Part shown: positions 8,954 to 17,909 of the stretch, one piece after another
How the letters are laid out: each line of letters starts with the position of its first letter
Numbering within the stretch: the stretch's first letter is position 1
NCBI GenBank assembly: GCA_030447415.1
Contig: JAUJOZ010000001.1
Coordinates: 186,001-250,000, forward strand
Direction of reading: 5' to 3'
From: Thermomicrobiales bacterium
GTDB lineage: Bacteria; Chloroflexota; Chloroflexia; Thermomicrobiales; UBA6265
DNA: 64,000 bases
Notes under the pieces: generated by a model
What the model saw: only the letters and a program-made list of their open reading frames with translations
What the model was told of the DNA's origin: nothing
The model's database searches: none
Program-made: the position numbers and the translations under genes

Positions 8954-10558
8954 CTACCCGATCTCGGCGCGGAGCAGATCGTGCGCGACGGCCCAGGCGG
9001 CGACCTGCGCGCGCGAGTGGAAGCCCAACTTGCCGAGGACGTTGGCCACGTGCCGCTCGACGGTGGCCGGCGAAATCGACAGCTCGGCGGCGACCTGGCG
9101 GTTGGACAGGCCCCGCGCGACCAGGATCGCGACCTCGCGCTCGCGGCGGCTGAGCGCCGCGGGTGGGCGCGCCGCCTCCCCTTCTGCGAGGGCGGCGACG
9201 GCGCGCGCCGGGCGGGGGCCGTGCACGACCCGGTGGAGCCGCCAGCCGCTCGCGGGTCCCGTGAGGAGACGAGCCTCCACGTCCTCGAACGCGATGCCCG
9301 AGCCGGCGACAAGGTCCTTGACGGTGCTCGACACCACGACCTCGCCCGGTCTGGCCCGGTCGAACACCCGCTCGGCGATCTGGAGCGCCACGCCGCCGAG
9401 CTCGCCGCCCACGTTCTCGCACTCGCCCGCGTGCAGCCCCGCCCGCACGGCGAGCCCGAGGGCCCGGGCGTCCTCGACGATGGCGTAGGCGCAGCGAATC
9501 GCGCGGGCCGGACCGTCGAAGGTGGCGAGAAAGCCGCCGATCGTCGTCTTCACCTCCCGGCCCCGGAACCGCGCCAGGTGCTCGCGGACCATCGCGTCGT
9601 GGGCCGCGACGATCTCACCCCAGGCCTGGTCGCCCAGGCGCACGGCCGTCGCCGCGGCCCCGACGATCCCCGTGATCACGAGCGTGGCGAGGACCCGGTC
9701 GGCCTCCGGGACGGGCAGGGCGCCGGTGAGGAAAACCTCGACCTCCCAGAGGATGGCCTCCTGGTCGCCGACGAATACGAGGTGGTCGCCGCCCGGTAAC
9801 TCGACGTACTTCGCCCCGGAGATCCGCTCCGCCAGGTAGCGGGCGCCACCGACGTCGATGTCCAGGTCGCCGGCGCGGTGCAGGATCAGGGTCGGGACCC
9901 GGATCGTCGGCAGGATGGCGCGGAGGTCGATCTCGGTGTTCATCCGAGCCAGAGCGAGCGCGGCTCCCGGACTGGCGCTCCGGCGCAGATAGGCCGCCCA
10001 CCACCGCCGGAATTGCTCGTCGCCGATCGTGCTCGGCGCCAGCGTGTCGAGATCGACGACGCCGCCCCATCCCTGCTCGATGGCGTCGAAGAACTGCTGC
10101 CGTTCCGCCGGCGTCGGTGCCCACGGGTATTCCGGGTCCCACAGCCGCTTCGCGTAGCCCCCGTAGATGGCGAGGGCGGCGGTCCGTTCCGGATAGGTCG
10201 CGGCGAAAACCGCGCACATCGCAGCGCCTTCGGAGATGCCGAACAGTGCCGCCCGCCCGCAGTTGGCCGCATCCATCACCGCCCGGACGTCGTCCATCCG
10301 CTGCTCGAGCGTCGGCAGTTCCGCGACCCGATCGGAGAGGCCCGTGCCCCGCTTGTCGAACAGGATCAGGCGGGAGAAGGAGGCGAGCCGCCGCAGGAAG
10401 CGGGCGACGCGCGGTTCCGCCCAGAACCAGTCGATGCTGGAGACCCAGCCCATGACGAAGACGAGGTCGAGCGGACCGTGGCCGACGACCTGGTAGGCGA
10501 TGTGGACGTCGCCGCTCTTGGCGTACCTGGTCTCCGACGGCACCACCACGGTGTCCAC
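8954..10558 (-). CDS. Alpha/beta-hydrolase - cyclase-homology - LuxR fusion regulator
   Basis: The 534-residue protein has three domains. Residues about 15-280 are an alpha/beta hydrolase with nucleophile Ser109 in GISEG and a C-terminal GGDHLVF containing His259. Residues about 288-445 are a class III adenylate/guanylate cyclase homology domain. Residues about 468-530 are a LuxR-type helix-turn-helix ([20 protein letters not shown]). Hydrolase-cyclase fusions are known from actinobacteria; the extra DNA-binding domain suggests a one-component transcription regulator sensing a small ligand. Both metal-binding aspartates of the cyclase look lost (VITGIVGA, and TTIGGF where a GDG motif is usual), so catalysis is doubtful. 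The GTG at 10558 follows AGGAAGGAG at good spacing and was chosen over upstream ATG-like starts. No obvious operon partner is seen. Confidence 0.85.
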   Translation of the reverse strand: MDTVVVPSETRYAKSGDVHIAYQVVGHGPLDLVFVMGWVSSIDWFWAEPRVARFLRRLASFSRLILFDKRGTGLSDRVAELPTLEQRMDDVRAVMDAANCGRAALFGISEGAAMCAVFAATYPERTAALAIYGGYAKRLWDPEYPWAPTPAERQQFFDAIEQGWGGVVDLDTLAPSTIGDEQFRRWWAAYLRRSASPGAALALARMNTEIDLRAILPTIRVPTLILHRAGDLDIDVGGARYLAERISGAKYVELPGGDHLVFVGDQEAILWEVEVFLTGALPVPEADRVLATLVITGIVGAAATAVRLGDQAWGEIVAAHDAMVREHLARFRGREVKTTIGGFLATFDGPARAIRCAYAIVEDARALGLAVRAGLHAGECENVGGELGGVALQIAERVFDRARPGEVVVSSTVKDLVAGSGIAFEDVEARLLTGPASGWRLHRVVHGPRPARAVAALAEGEAARPPAALSRREREVAILVARGLSNRQVAAELSISPATVERHVANVLGKLGFHSRAQVAAWAVAHDLLRAEIG

Positions 10559-11052
10559 CGCCGACTCCTTCCTGGGGAGCGGGGCCGATGCGCTCCCGGT
10601 GGGCAATCCGGGGACGGATCCCGGCCTTGCCTCGACGGAGCGCGCGTCCTACGGCTAGCGTAGCACCGCACGACCGACGCTACGGGAGATGGCAGGCAGT
10701 CGCGGGCCCTTTCCCTCCGTCGGTCATCGCCGGAAAAGCAGCCGTGGAAGAAACGGCCCGGAGAAGACCCATTCTCTTTCCGGCCTATCGTGGTAGCCAT
10801 TTGCTGCAGCGGCGGTGCCGCGTACCGCTGAAGAAGGTGCCACCGATCCCTCAAAGTGACACCCCGGCCGCGCCACGTCTGCTCGGGCGGAATCCGGACC
10901 GGGAGGGACGCGGCCACGCGCCAACCGACGACCGCCTGCGGGGTCCCTCTCGCCGCCTTTCCGCGCGCCCTCCCCGTGGCGAACGGGAGCGGCGCACATC
11001 GAGCGGCCCGCCGAACGAGCCGCGCGGACACCGGCTGGGTTACGCCGCGACG
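10559..11052. other. Intergenic stretch, no gene seen
   Basis: This is the upstream region of the minus-strand fusion regulator. It must contain that gene's promoter, but I cannot assign -35/-10 elements. Open frames here have chance composition. Confidence 0.3.
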
Positions 11053-11286
11053 TCAGCGCGCGGTGGCCCGCAGCACCACCCGCACCGTCTCGTGGCTGAC
11101 GCCGAAGTCAGCGGCCAGCGCCCGCAGACTCTTGGACCCGGCGCGGGCGCGGATGGCCGATTCTTCGGCCGGCGTGAGCGCCCGGGAACGCGAGGAATAG
11201 CGGCCACTCCAGCCGCAGCGATGCCGGCGCGACAGAGCGCGCAGGTCGGGCATGGTTACGCGACGTGTGGCGAACAGCGCTAGCAC
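11053..11286 (-). pseudogene. Helix-turn-helix remnant, copy C
   Basis: The minus strand encodes SRALTPAEESAIRARAGS, then KSLRALAADFGVSHETVRVV and a stop soon after. This is the best preserved copy of the recombinase-type helix-turn-helix repeated at 1862-2165, 5640-5910 and 28540-28665. It could be a 77-residue small DNA-binding protein, but the N-terminal part is low-complexity and no good ribosome binding site precedes it. I favour a gene fragment. It lies about 200 bp inside the right-hand 23-bp repeat. Confidence 0.45.
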
Positions 11287-11479
11287 GCGGAGCCAATCCC
11301 AGTCGAACCCGCGATCTCAGTCTAGACAGACGGGTCGCCCATACTCTCTGGTGAGGTTTCCCCGACCCTGCCGTCAACACGGCGGTGGTCGCCCAAAATC
11401 TACCTGGGTGAGCTGTCGAGCGCCGTGCCTGTTGCCTCATCCCTGTCAGTCCAGCGCAGCACGACGGATAACTGATTGT

Positions 11480-11506
11480 GCCAATAAGCGCAAGTGGATC
11501 GGGTAG
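11480..11506 (+). repeat. Direct repeat, right copy: orphan VWA gene tail
   Basis: Bases 11480-11502 are identical to 906-928 and are followed by the stop TAG, so they would encode the same ending ANKRKWIG. Nothing upstream resembles the rest of the VWA gene. The copy is a bare 3' tail, as left at the far end of an element that integrated into a gene's 3' end. Confidence 0.5.
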
Positions 11507-11971
11507 CCGTCGGCGTCAGCAGCGCATCGCGCCGCTCGTAGCCGCGATGCCAAACCCAGCCCGGCACGGTGCGGGCGCCGACACTGCTGCTCGCAGGTCA
11601 CCTTGCCACCGACCTCCGACTGGCATCGTCGTGGCGGTTTGGTGATCAATCCTGGCACCGACTGCTCCCTGCCCCAGCGGTTCCATTGGGTTCCCAACAC
11701 CGCGTCGTGCGGCCGAGACACGCGCTGCCCTGACTCCCGGCTCCCCTCGCCGCCGGCGACCGTGCCCGGAGGCGCTGGGGCCGTGGACGCTGGACCGCCC
11801 GTGAGCGGCGGTCAGGGACCGGACCGGCTCGATAGCATGGGCTACGAAGGGGTGGCTACCGGCGTTGAACGGCGGGTGGGGCGGTGGCACGATGTTGGCG
11901 AACAGCGAAGGGAGGATGCGCGGCCCCCGCGCGGCCGGCCCGCCTCGGGACCCTGCAGACGGAGCCCCGCT

Positions 11972-12148
11972 ATGACAAACGTCTTCGCCGTTGTCGGTGA
12001 GCACCGCGAAGAGCCGAGCCGATTGCTGCTGCTCGGGGACGACGGTCACTACTACGCCTACGGCAGCACCGAGAACCAGCCGACTGAAGTCGAGCCCACC
12101 GACGAGTGGGAAATCGACCAGGACGCGACTTTCAGCATCGGCTACTAG
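11972..12148 (+). CDS. Small acidic hypothetical protein (58 aa)
   Basis: The product begins MTNVFAVVGEHREEPSRLLL, continues GDDGHYYAYGSTENQ and ends in an acidic tail (PTDEWEIDQDATFSIGY). It looks soluble and has no membrane segment. The ATG at 11972 is preceded by a weak GGAG. Two hairpins follow immediately (12151-12181 and 12247-12276), which supports a real monocistronic transcript. No family is recognised. The third-position GC bias is coding-like. Confidence 0.65.
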   Translation: MTNVFAVVGEHREEPSRLLLLGDDGHYYAYGSTENQPTEVEPTDEWEIDQDATFSIGY

Positions 12149-12150
12149 GG

Positions 12151-12181
12151 GCCACCGACCGCACCCGTGCGGCCGGTTGGC
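12151..12181 (+). terminator. Imperfect hairpin after the 58-aa gene
   Basis: GCCACCGACCGCAC pairs with TGCGGCCGGTTGGC across a CCG loop, directly after the stop codon at 12148. There is no clear T-run, but the position fits a first terminator stem. Confidence 0.5.
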
Positions 12182-12246
12182 TTATGCGCACCGACCACGC
12201 TGCGCCGATCCACGAGCCGCCGCACCACCTCAGTCGCGCATGCCTC

Positions 12247-12280
12247 GACACCGTCGCGCCGACGCGCGACGGTGTCTTGT
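12247..12280. terminator. Strong bidirectional terminator
   Basis: A perfect 12-bp stem (GACACCGTCGCG with CGCGACGGTGTC) encloses a six-base loop and is followed on the plus strand by TTGTCT. It lies between the plus-strand 58-aa gene and the 3' end of the minus-strand kinase operon, so it could serve both. Confidence 0.65.
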
Positions 12281-12688
12281 CTAAGACCAATGTTCGATGT
12301 CCCGCGCTGGGCGTTGGTTCCGATTCGGGCAGTGGGACGGGATTGGCGAACGGTTCACGCGGCTGGAACCTCCGGGAGCCAATCATCGACTCGTCGTCCG
12401 CCGCGAAGTTAGTCAGCGGAGGCGATGCGGTGATACAACGCTGCCGACCCGGCCACCGGCCACGCGACGTGCGAGCTATGAGTCACAACCCAACGCCGGG
12501 TGGACGCTGAGGTGCGGCGGGAGGTCGCCGACCTTCAGGTCAGATGCCACCAGGCGCTGGAGGTTCTGCGGCTTGACGTGGCGATCGCCTTGAGCGCGAG
12601 CCCCCTTAGCAGCGACGCGGCTCGTCCTCGGCACCGCACGAAGGCGGGACCCGGACCTAGTGGATCGTCGGCGCCATGGCGGAACCCG
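12281..12688. other. Intergenic stretch beyond the kinase operon
   Basis: No gene is recognised. A short plus-strand run near 12500-12600 (EVRREVADLQVRCHQALEVL) is helix-like and could be a fragment, but it has no start, end or family. Confidence 0.25.
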
Positions 12689-14131
12689 TCAGTCGCCAGC
12701 GGGGTAGTGTCCGGCTGGACAGACGGCCCCGTGCTGGGGCAGGCGAATAGTGAATGTGCACCCTGCTCCAGGCGCGGTGTCAAGCGAGATCGTTCCACCG
12801 TGAGCGTCGGTGATCGATCGGGCGATCGAGAGCCCGAGTCCGCTGCCGCCGCCCCTCCCCGGCCCCTTGCTCCGCGCCCGCGAAGCCTGACCGCGCCAGA
12901 ACCGGTCGAATACCCGGCTCGCCGCATCCGAAGCGAGGCCAGGGCCCTTATCCGCTACGGTAATGACGGCCTCCGAACCTTGCAGCGCCACCCCGAGCGT
13001 CACCGGCGCACTGGCCGGCGTGTGGGCAAGCGCGTTGGACGCCAGAATGCTCACCAGCTGCGTGAGGAGTTCCGCATCTCCAATCACCGCTGGCCCGGAG
13101 TTAGGGACGACCAGCGAGATGCGGCGAGCGGGCTGAACCGCCTGCGCGTCCTGAGCGGCGTCCCGTAGCAGTAGCCCGAGGTCGACGCGATCCTCCCGGA
13201 GCGGCCGGCGTTCGTCGAGGCTCGCCAGCGCGAGAAGATCCTCGACCAGTCCGTGCATGCGGGCCGATTCCGCCGAAAGCCGGCGAACCACGTCATCCAG
13301 CTGCGTCTTCTCTCGGAAGGCGCCTTGGCGGTAGAGCTCGAGGTAGCCGCGAACCGAGGTGAGCGGCGTGCGCAGCTCGTGGGAGGCGTCGGCCACGAAC
13401 TGGCGCAGGCGAGCCTCCGATGCGTCTCGCTCGTCCAGCATCACGTTGAACGCAAGCCCGAGCTTGCCGGCTTCGGTGCGCGCATCACGCACGTCGACGC
13501 GATGTGACCGGTCGCCGGCCGCGATCGCCTCCGCGGTCGCGGTGACGCGGGCGATCGGCCGCAGGCCGAGTCGCTGGACCCAGAAGAACGCGACGCCGAG
13601 CACGACGGCGATGACCGCGCCCGCGATCCAGAGCGTTCTGATAAGCCGAGCAATGGCCGCGTCGCTCTCCTCCAGAGATTGCGCGGCGACGACCCACATG
13701 TTCGCTCCTGCCAGGGGTGTGACGATCGCCCGGAATCGGGCCGACCCCTGCGCAGCACCGATGGTGACGATCCCCCTGGCGCCGTCCGTGGCAGCCACGG
13801 CCGCCGAAAGGTCCGGGATGCTCTTCAGGAGTGCCCCAGCCGTCACGGTCGTCACGGCCCCGGCGGCATCGACGACGCCAATATAGAGTTCGGAAAACGG
13901 GTTCTTCGTCTCTTCCGATATGGCCAGCACGGCCGGCGGCGATCCTTCCGGAACCGGCACGGGTGGAGCGAGCTCCAGCGCGGCCACCGCATCCGGCGGT
14001 AACGCCCGCAGCCGCTGGTCTGCCTGGTCGATCAGCAACGATCGCTGGCTCGACACGACGACGAGTGCCGTCGCGACGTACGTCGCGATCAGGACGGCGA
14101 TCACGATCAGGAGCCGGGCACGGAGGCTCAA
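12689..14131 (-). CDS. Two-component sensor histidine kinase
   Basis: The 480-residue membrane kinase has a first transmembrane helix at about 8-27, an extracytoplasmic sensor region at 30-165 and a second helix at about 167-186. A HAMP linker covers about 187-238. The dimerisation/phosphoacceptor box carries His251 (DASHELRTPLTS). The ATP-binding domain has an N box (ILASNALAHTP), a G1 box (VADKGPGLA), an F-type segment (VFDRFWRG) and a G2 box (GSGLGLSIARS). The inferred TTG start overlaps the response-regulator stop by four bases (TTGA), so the two are translationally coupled. The signal is unknown; neighbouring CotH and VTC genes suggest envelope or phosphate-related control. All catalytic motifs appear intact. 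Confidence 0.92.
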   Translation of the reverse strand: MSLRARLLIVIAVLIATYVATALVVVSSQRSLLIDQADQRLRALPPDAVAALELAPPVPVPEGSPPAVLAISEETKNPFSELYIGVVDAAGAVTTVTAGALLKSIPDLSAAVAATDGARGIVTIGAAQGSARFRAIVTPLAGANMWVVAAQSLEESDAAIARLIRTLWIAGAVIAVVLGVAFFWVQRLGLRPIARVTATAEAIAAGDRSHRVDVRDARTEAGKLGLAFNVMLDERDASEARLRQFVADASHELRTPLTSVRGYLELYRQGAFREKTQLDDVVRRLSAESARMHGLVEDLLALASLDERRPLREDRVDLGLLLRDAAQDAQAVQPARRISLVVPNSGPAVIGDAELLTQLVSILASNALAHTPASAPVTLGVALQGSEAVITVADKGPGLASDAASRVFDRFWRGQASRARSKGPGRGGGSGLGLSIARSITDAHGGTISLDTAPGAGCTFTIRLPQHGAVCPAGHYPAGD

Positions 14132-14814
14132 CGTTCAGCTCGCAGGCAAAACCCGATCCCGCGGACGGTATGGATTAACTTCGGCGGGAGGTGATCGACC
14201 TTACGGCGAAGGTAGCTCACGTAGGTGTCGACCACCGAGGCATCGCCTTCGAAGTCGTAGGACCAGACATGGTCGAGAATCTGTTCCCTGGTTAAGACGC
14301 GACCCGTGTTGACCAACAGGTAGTGCAACAGCTTGTACTCGGTCGGGGATAGGTGAACAGGGCTGCCCGCCCTGATGACCTCGTGCCGCTCGGAGTCCAT
14401 CTCAAGGTCGGCGCACCGGAGCCGTCGGCCGACCGCCAGCGTGCCCTGGCGCCGCAGCCTGAGCTGCACGCGCGCGACGAGCTCCGCCACCTCGAATGGC
14501 TTGACCAGATAGTCGTCGCCGCCGTCACGCAGGCCGCGAACACGGTCCTCGGTCGTGTCGCGCGCGGTGAGAAACACCACCGGCACGTGGTTGCCGCTGT
14601 CTCGAACCCGCTGGAGCACGGTGAACCCGTCGAGATCCGGCAGCATCACGTCCAGCACAACAGCGTCCGGCCGCCACCTCGCAACTTGGTCGAGCGCGTC
14701 ACGGCCGGTCGCGGCTGTCGCCGTCGCCATGCCGGTGAGCTCGAGCGCGCTCGCAACGAGGAAGGTGATGTTCTCTTCATCGTCGACGACGAGGACACGG
14801 GGACGCTCGTCCAT
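14128..14814 (-). CDS. OmpR/PhoB-family response regulator
   Basis: The 228-residue protein has a receiver domain (1-118) with acidic pair Asp11/Asp12, phosphoacceptor Asp55 (VVLDVMLPD), Thr83 and Lys105 (LVKPFE). A winged-helix DNA-binding domain follows (about 130-226; LSPTEYKLLHYLLVNTGRVL, DASVVDTYVSYLRRKV, IHTVRGIGF). It is the cognate partner of the kinase encoded directly downstream. The ATG at 14814 shares one base with the stop of the upstream cotH gene (TGATG). The operon order is therefore cotH, regulator, kinase, and the system may autoregulate from the 16242-16440 promoter region. Confidence 0.93.
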   Translation of the reverse strand: MDERPRVLVVDDEENITFLVASALELTGMATATAATGRDALDQVARWRPDAVVLDVMLPDLDGFTVLQRVRDSGNHVPVVFLTARDTTEDRVRGLRDGGDDYLVKPFEVAELVARVQLRLRRQGTLAVGRRLRCADLEMDSERHEVIRAGSPVHLSPTEYKLLHYLLVNTGRVLTREQILDHVWSYDFEGDASVVDTYVSYLRRKVDHLPPKLIHTVRGIGFCLRAER

Positions 14815-16241
14815 CAGGATCGCTTGAAGTACGCCGCGATTGCCTCGGACTCCGACGTGATCGTGGCCTCGTCCACCATCGCAGCCGCTCCCTTCTTCAA
14901 CACACCGACCCACCGGGCCAGCACGTCGTTCGCGGTGCCGCTATCGTACAGCTCGGCGCGGAGCTGGCTCGTCTGTTCGCCGATCAAGGTCGAGTAGTCG
15001 GCGATTGCCTTGAACCGTTTGACGAGCGGATTGGTGTTCTGGCCAAATTCGCCGGGTCCGCCATTCGGGAACCCCTGTCCACCGCCGATTGTGACATTCT
15101 CAGCGACGGGCGTGCTTGAACCTGGTTGCATAGAGCCGGAATCGACTCCCTCCGGCATCGCGGGGCGTTCCCCTTCGGGCAGGTTCCCGGCCGGCTGGAC
15201 ATCACCCATCACGCCCAAGGCCAGGTTCATGTCCCACGGCACCACGGTGAATTGCTTCGATGCCGGGTCCAGGTACAGGTAGGCGTTGTTGCCCGGCCCG
15301 GCGATGTCGTCGAAGTTGTGAATCAGGTCCATCATCGCGAGATAGACCGCGAACTGCGCGACGTCGAGCCGCTCCGCGATCTCGCTCGTGAAGGTTTGAT
15401 CGTCGCTGTTGTTGAGGAAATCGAGGAACTCGATCAGTGGCTTCATGTCCTCGGCGACATCGCCGCTGCCGCCCGCTTCGAGATCGAAGACGTCAGTGTA
15501 CGAGTCCGGATCGTCGCCCCGGTAGCTGTAGTTGTCGGTGGATTCGCCCTTGTAGAGCAGGCCGTCGCGCGAGAACCTGAGGGCCATCCAGTCGTCGTTC
15601 GGATGCTCAATCGCGAGCCGCAAGGCGGGTGCGCCGCCGTTCACGCTGAAACCGGTCGACGCCGCGAGCTGCGACGCGAGTCCCGCGGCCGCGAGCAGAT
15701 CGAGCGCAGTCGCCTCGTTCAGCGACGTCTTCGAGGCGTTCGAACGGATCACCAACTCTTTCACGCCGTTGTGTTGCTGATCGTCCGCGTACTTGTCGAG
15801 GCGAATCAGCCAGGGCAGGACCTCCGGCTCGTCCGCCGAGACATTTCCGGCGAAACCACCGGCCAGGCCGCCGTGACCGGCACCACCGCCCTGGGCCAAG
15901 CGAAGCCCCATCAGCGACGAGTTGCCCTTCAGACGCATGCCAGCCTTCGGGTAGGTTGAACCGTCGATCGAGACGGTGGCCTCGATCCAGTCCTTGTCCC
16001 CCGAGTTGGAGAAGGCCTCGATCATCGCGTCGTAGGCGGCCTGATCGAAGGTGACCGCGATCTCGTGAACCACCCCGGCGTCGAGAAACGCCCCGCTCGC
16101 GGAGGTGATTTTATTGGGGGTGACCGCAGCGACCGCTCCCGCGCGCGCGGCGGAGACCGCCGCCATCGCCGCGCCGGCGGAGAGCAACAAGAACCGGCGC
16201 CTGCTCAATGCCGGCAGGGTGTGCGCGTTGACGGGTGACAT
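14814..16241 (-). CDS. CotH-family secreted protein
   Basis: The 475-residue protein starts with a twin-arginine signal (SRRRFLLLSAGAAMAAVSAA, about 13-32). The CotH kinase-like domain follows: a beta-rich front (VHEIAVTFDQAAYDAMIEAF), AGMRLKGNSSLMG, WLIRLDKYADDQQHNGVKEL, VIRSNASKTSLNEATALDLL and LLYKGESTDNYSYRG. The metal-site segment is GPGNNAYLYLDP...FTVVPWDMNLALG. CotH proteins are atypical protein kinases, first known from spore coats; in non-spore-formers they often sit beside VTC and DUF4956 genes, as here. Residues about 320-400 form a Gly/Pro/Asn-rich insertion. Its function in this organism is unknown, but export and a surface role are likely. Confidence 0.88.
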   Translation of the reverse strand: MSPVNAHTLPALSRRRFLLLSAGAAMAAVSAARAGAVAAVTPNKITSASGAFLDAGVVHEIAVTFDQAAYDAMIEAFSNSGDKDWIEATVSIDGSTYPKAGMRLKGNSSLMGLRLAQGGGAGHGGLAGGFAGNVSADEPEVLPWLIRLDKYADDQQHNGVKELVIRSNASKTSLNEATALDLLAAAGLASQLAASTGFSVNGGAPALRLAIEHPNDDWMALRFSRDGLLYKGESTDNYSYRGDDPDSYTDVFDLEAGGSGDVAEDMKPLIEFLDFLNNSDDQTFTSEIAERLDVAQFAVYLAMMDLIHNFDDIAGPGNNAYLYLDPASKQFTVVPWDMNLALGVMGDVQPAGNLPEGERPAMPEGVDSGSMQPGSSTPVAENVTIGGGQGFPNGGPGEFGQNTNPLVKRFKAIADYSTLIGEQTSQLRAELYDSGTANDVLARWVGVLKKGAAAMVDEATITSESEAIAAYFKRS

Positions 16242-16440
16242 CGGAACCTCCTAGTGATGGCTCCCAATCGGGAGACTCGAACCTGGTGCCGATTGTCCAG
16301 GTCGTGTCTGAGAACTCTCTGTGAAGCGTCGATACAGCTGCTCAGGCTTCGACGATACGAGAGGTTCGGTCCCAGAGAACTCACAGACTCAGGCCCTAAA
16401 ACTCCCTCCATGACATCCGTTCGTGAGGAGGCAACCTAAC
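16242..16440. promoter_or_regulatory. Divergent promoter region with repeated GAGAACTC
   Basis: The 199-bp space separates the cotH operon (minus) from the DUF4956-VTC pair (plus). Two similar boxes, GAGAACTCTCTG near 16310 and AGAGAACTCACAG near 16374, could be binding sites for the adjacent response regulator. This is inferred from position and repetition only. GAGGAGG at about 16424 is the ribosome binding site for the plus-strand gene. Confidence 0.35.
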
Positions 16441-17046
16441 GTGTCCCATCTGATCCCGATCGCCGCGAACTTCGTCGCGATCTCCGTGCTTGTCTTCGGC
16501 ATCTACTTTCCGCGCCACCGTCATCGCGACATGGTGGTCGCGTACCTGGGCATCAACGCCGGGGTACTCGCGATCGCGGCCGTCCTGTCATCGGTGAATG
16601 CGTCGGTGGGCCTGGGCATCGGGTTGTTCGGCGTGCTGTCGATCATTCGGCTGCGGTCGGATGAGCTGGATCAGCGTCAGGTGGCCTACTACTTCGCATC
16701 GCTCGCGATTGGGCTGTTGGGCGGCACCAAGGTCGATGACTACGGCGTAACCCTGGCGCTCATGGGCATGCTCCTCGCGGCGTTCTGGTTCGGTGATCAC
16801 CCGCGCCTGCTTGGACGGTATCGCGTGCAGGTGCTCACGCTCGACCGCGCGTTCGTCGATGAACGGCAGCTCGTCGCCCATCTGACCAACCTGCTCGGCG
16901 GCGAAGTGCGTGGCGTTTCGATCCGCCGAGTCGATCTCGTGAACGACACGACGAACGTCGAGGTCCGGTTCCAAGCAGTCGAACGCCGCGCGGGCGTCGG
17001 CGCGGAGGCGCAACTGACGGTGCCGGCGGCGAAGGCAACGTGGTAA
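16441..17046 (+). CDS. DUF4956 membrane protein
   Basis: The 201-residue protein has hydrophobic segments near residues 5-25, 30-50, 52-70, 80-98 and 100-115, with the family-typical loop SIIRLRSDELDQRQVAYYFA. A soluble C-terminal domain (about 125-200) resembles the family's cytoplasmic tail. DUF4956 proteins co-occur with VTC-domain polyphosphate polymerases and CotH proteins; the biochemical role is unknown. The GTG at 16441 lies ten bases after GAGGAGG and removes an unlikely RRQPN extension. Its stop overlaps the ATG of the next gene (TAATG), indicating coupling. Confidence 0.88.
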   Translation: MSHLIPIAANFVAISVLVFGIYFPRHRHRDMVVAYLGINAGVLAIAAVLSSVNASVGLGIGLFGVLSIIRLRSDELDQRQVAYYFASLAIGLLGGTKVDDYGVTLALMGMLLAAFWFGDHPRLLGRYRVQVLTLDRAFVDERQLVAHLTNLLGGEVRGVSIRRVDLVNDTTNVEVRFQAVERRAGVGAEAQLTVPAAKATW

Positions 17047-17909
17047 TGACAAACGCAATTGAAACGATTGGACCGATCGCCCCGCTGCCCTCGATCTCGC
17101 TCACCGATCTCCAAGCCGAGGCGGCTTTCCTGACCCGACGTGACCGCAAGTACCTCGTTCCGATCGAGGCGGCTGGCGCTCTACTGACCGGGATCGATCC
17201 TGGCACCAGGGTGCTGGAGATCGACGGCCGGCGGAGCTTCGGGTACGTGACCCCGTACTTCGACGACCCCGATCACTCGTCGTACCTTGGCGCCGCGCGC
17301 CGGAGACCGAATCGGTTCAAAGTGCGCAGCCGGCTTTACACCGACAGCGGCGTGTGCCACCTCGAGGTGAAGGTGCGCGACGCCCGCGGCAGAACCGTGA
17401 AGCACCGCATCGAGCACGATGCCGGCTCACTCGCGGACCTGTCGGATGCCGAGCGCAGGTGGCTGAGCTCCTTCCCGCAGGTGGCGCCCTACGCCGACCG
17501 GATTCGTCACTGCATCACGACGCGCTACCAGCGGATCACGCTCGTGTTGCCCGGCGGCGCGGGCCGCGTCACCATCGATCGCGATCTCGTGTTCGCGCTT
17601 CCAGATGGGAGGGCGCGTGCTGTACCGCAATTCGTCATCATCGAGACCAAAGGCGCCGGCGGTCCAACCTCGCTCGATCGCCGCTTGTGGCGCAACGGCC
17701 ATCGCCCCGTGTCGATGAGCAAATTCGCGTCCGGTCTCAGCCTCTTGGTCCCCGAGTTACCGGCGAATCGCTGGCACCGCCTCCGCAAGCAACTCGCGGC
17801 CGCGTCGAACGAGGAGTTCCGCGAATCGACTGCAATGCCGTCGCTTCTTCAGACGTCACGCATCGGGCGCGACAGCGTTACTGGACGTGCGGAGGCTGCT
17901 GCTCGATGA
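17046..17909 (+). CDS. VTC-domain (polyphosphate polymerase-like) protein
   Basis: The product of about 287 residues carries the triphosphate-tunnel architecture of the VTC family. Landmarks are TRRDRKYLVP, YFDDPDHSSYLGAARRRPNR, KVRSRLYTDSG, CHLEVKVRDARGRTVKHRIE, ITTRYQRITLVL, VTIDRDLVF and QFVIIETKGAGG. The paired basic and acidic residues are those used to bind polyphosphate and metal. Yeast VTC4 makes polyphosphate from ATP; bacterial homologues beside DUF4956 are predicted to act similarly at the membrane. The ATG at 17046 was chosen because it gives the TAATG junction. The last roughly 10 residues overlap a P-loop ATPase remnant in another frame, so the native C-terminus may be altered. 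Confidence 0.88.
   Translation: MTNAIETIGPIAPLPSISLTDLQAEAAFLTRRDRKYLVPIEAAGALLTGIDPGTRVLEIDGRRSFGYVTPYFDDPDHSSYLGAARRRPNRFKVRSRLYTDSGVCHLEVKVRDARGRTVKHRIEHDAGSLADLSDAERRWLSSFPQVAPYADRIRHCITTRYQRITLVLPGGAGRVTIDRDLVFALPDGRARAVPQFVIIETKGAGGPTSLDRRLWRNGHRPVSMSKFASGLSLLVPELPANRWHRLRKQLAAASNEEFRESTAMPSLLQTSRIGRDSVTGRAEAAAR

Noticed and set aside
8834..9799. A 321-codon plus-strand open frame
   Set aside because: It is fully antisense to the hydrolase-cyclase-LuxR gene, which has three clear domains.
11290..11330. tRNA-like 3' end on the minus strand (GGGTTCGACTGGGATTGG)
   Set aside because: The T-stem does not pair, and no acceptor, D or anticodon arms can be folded.
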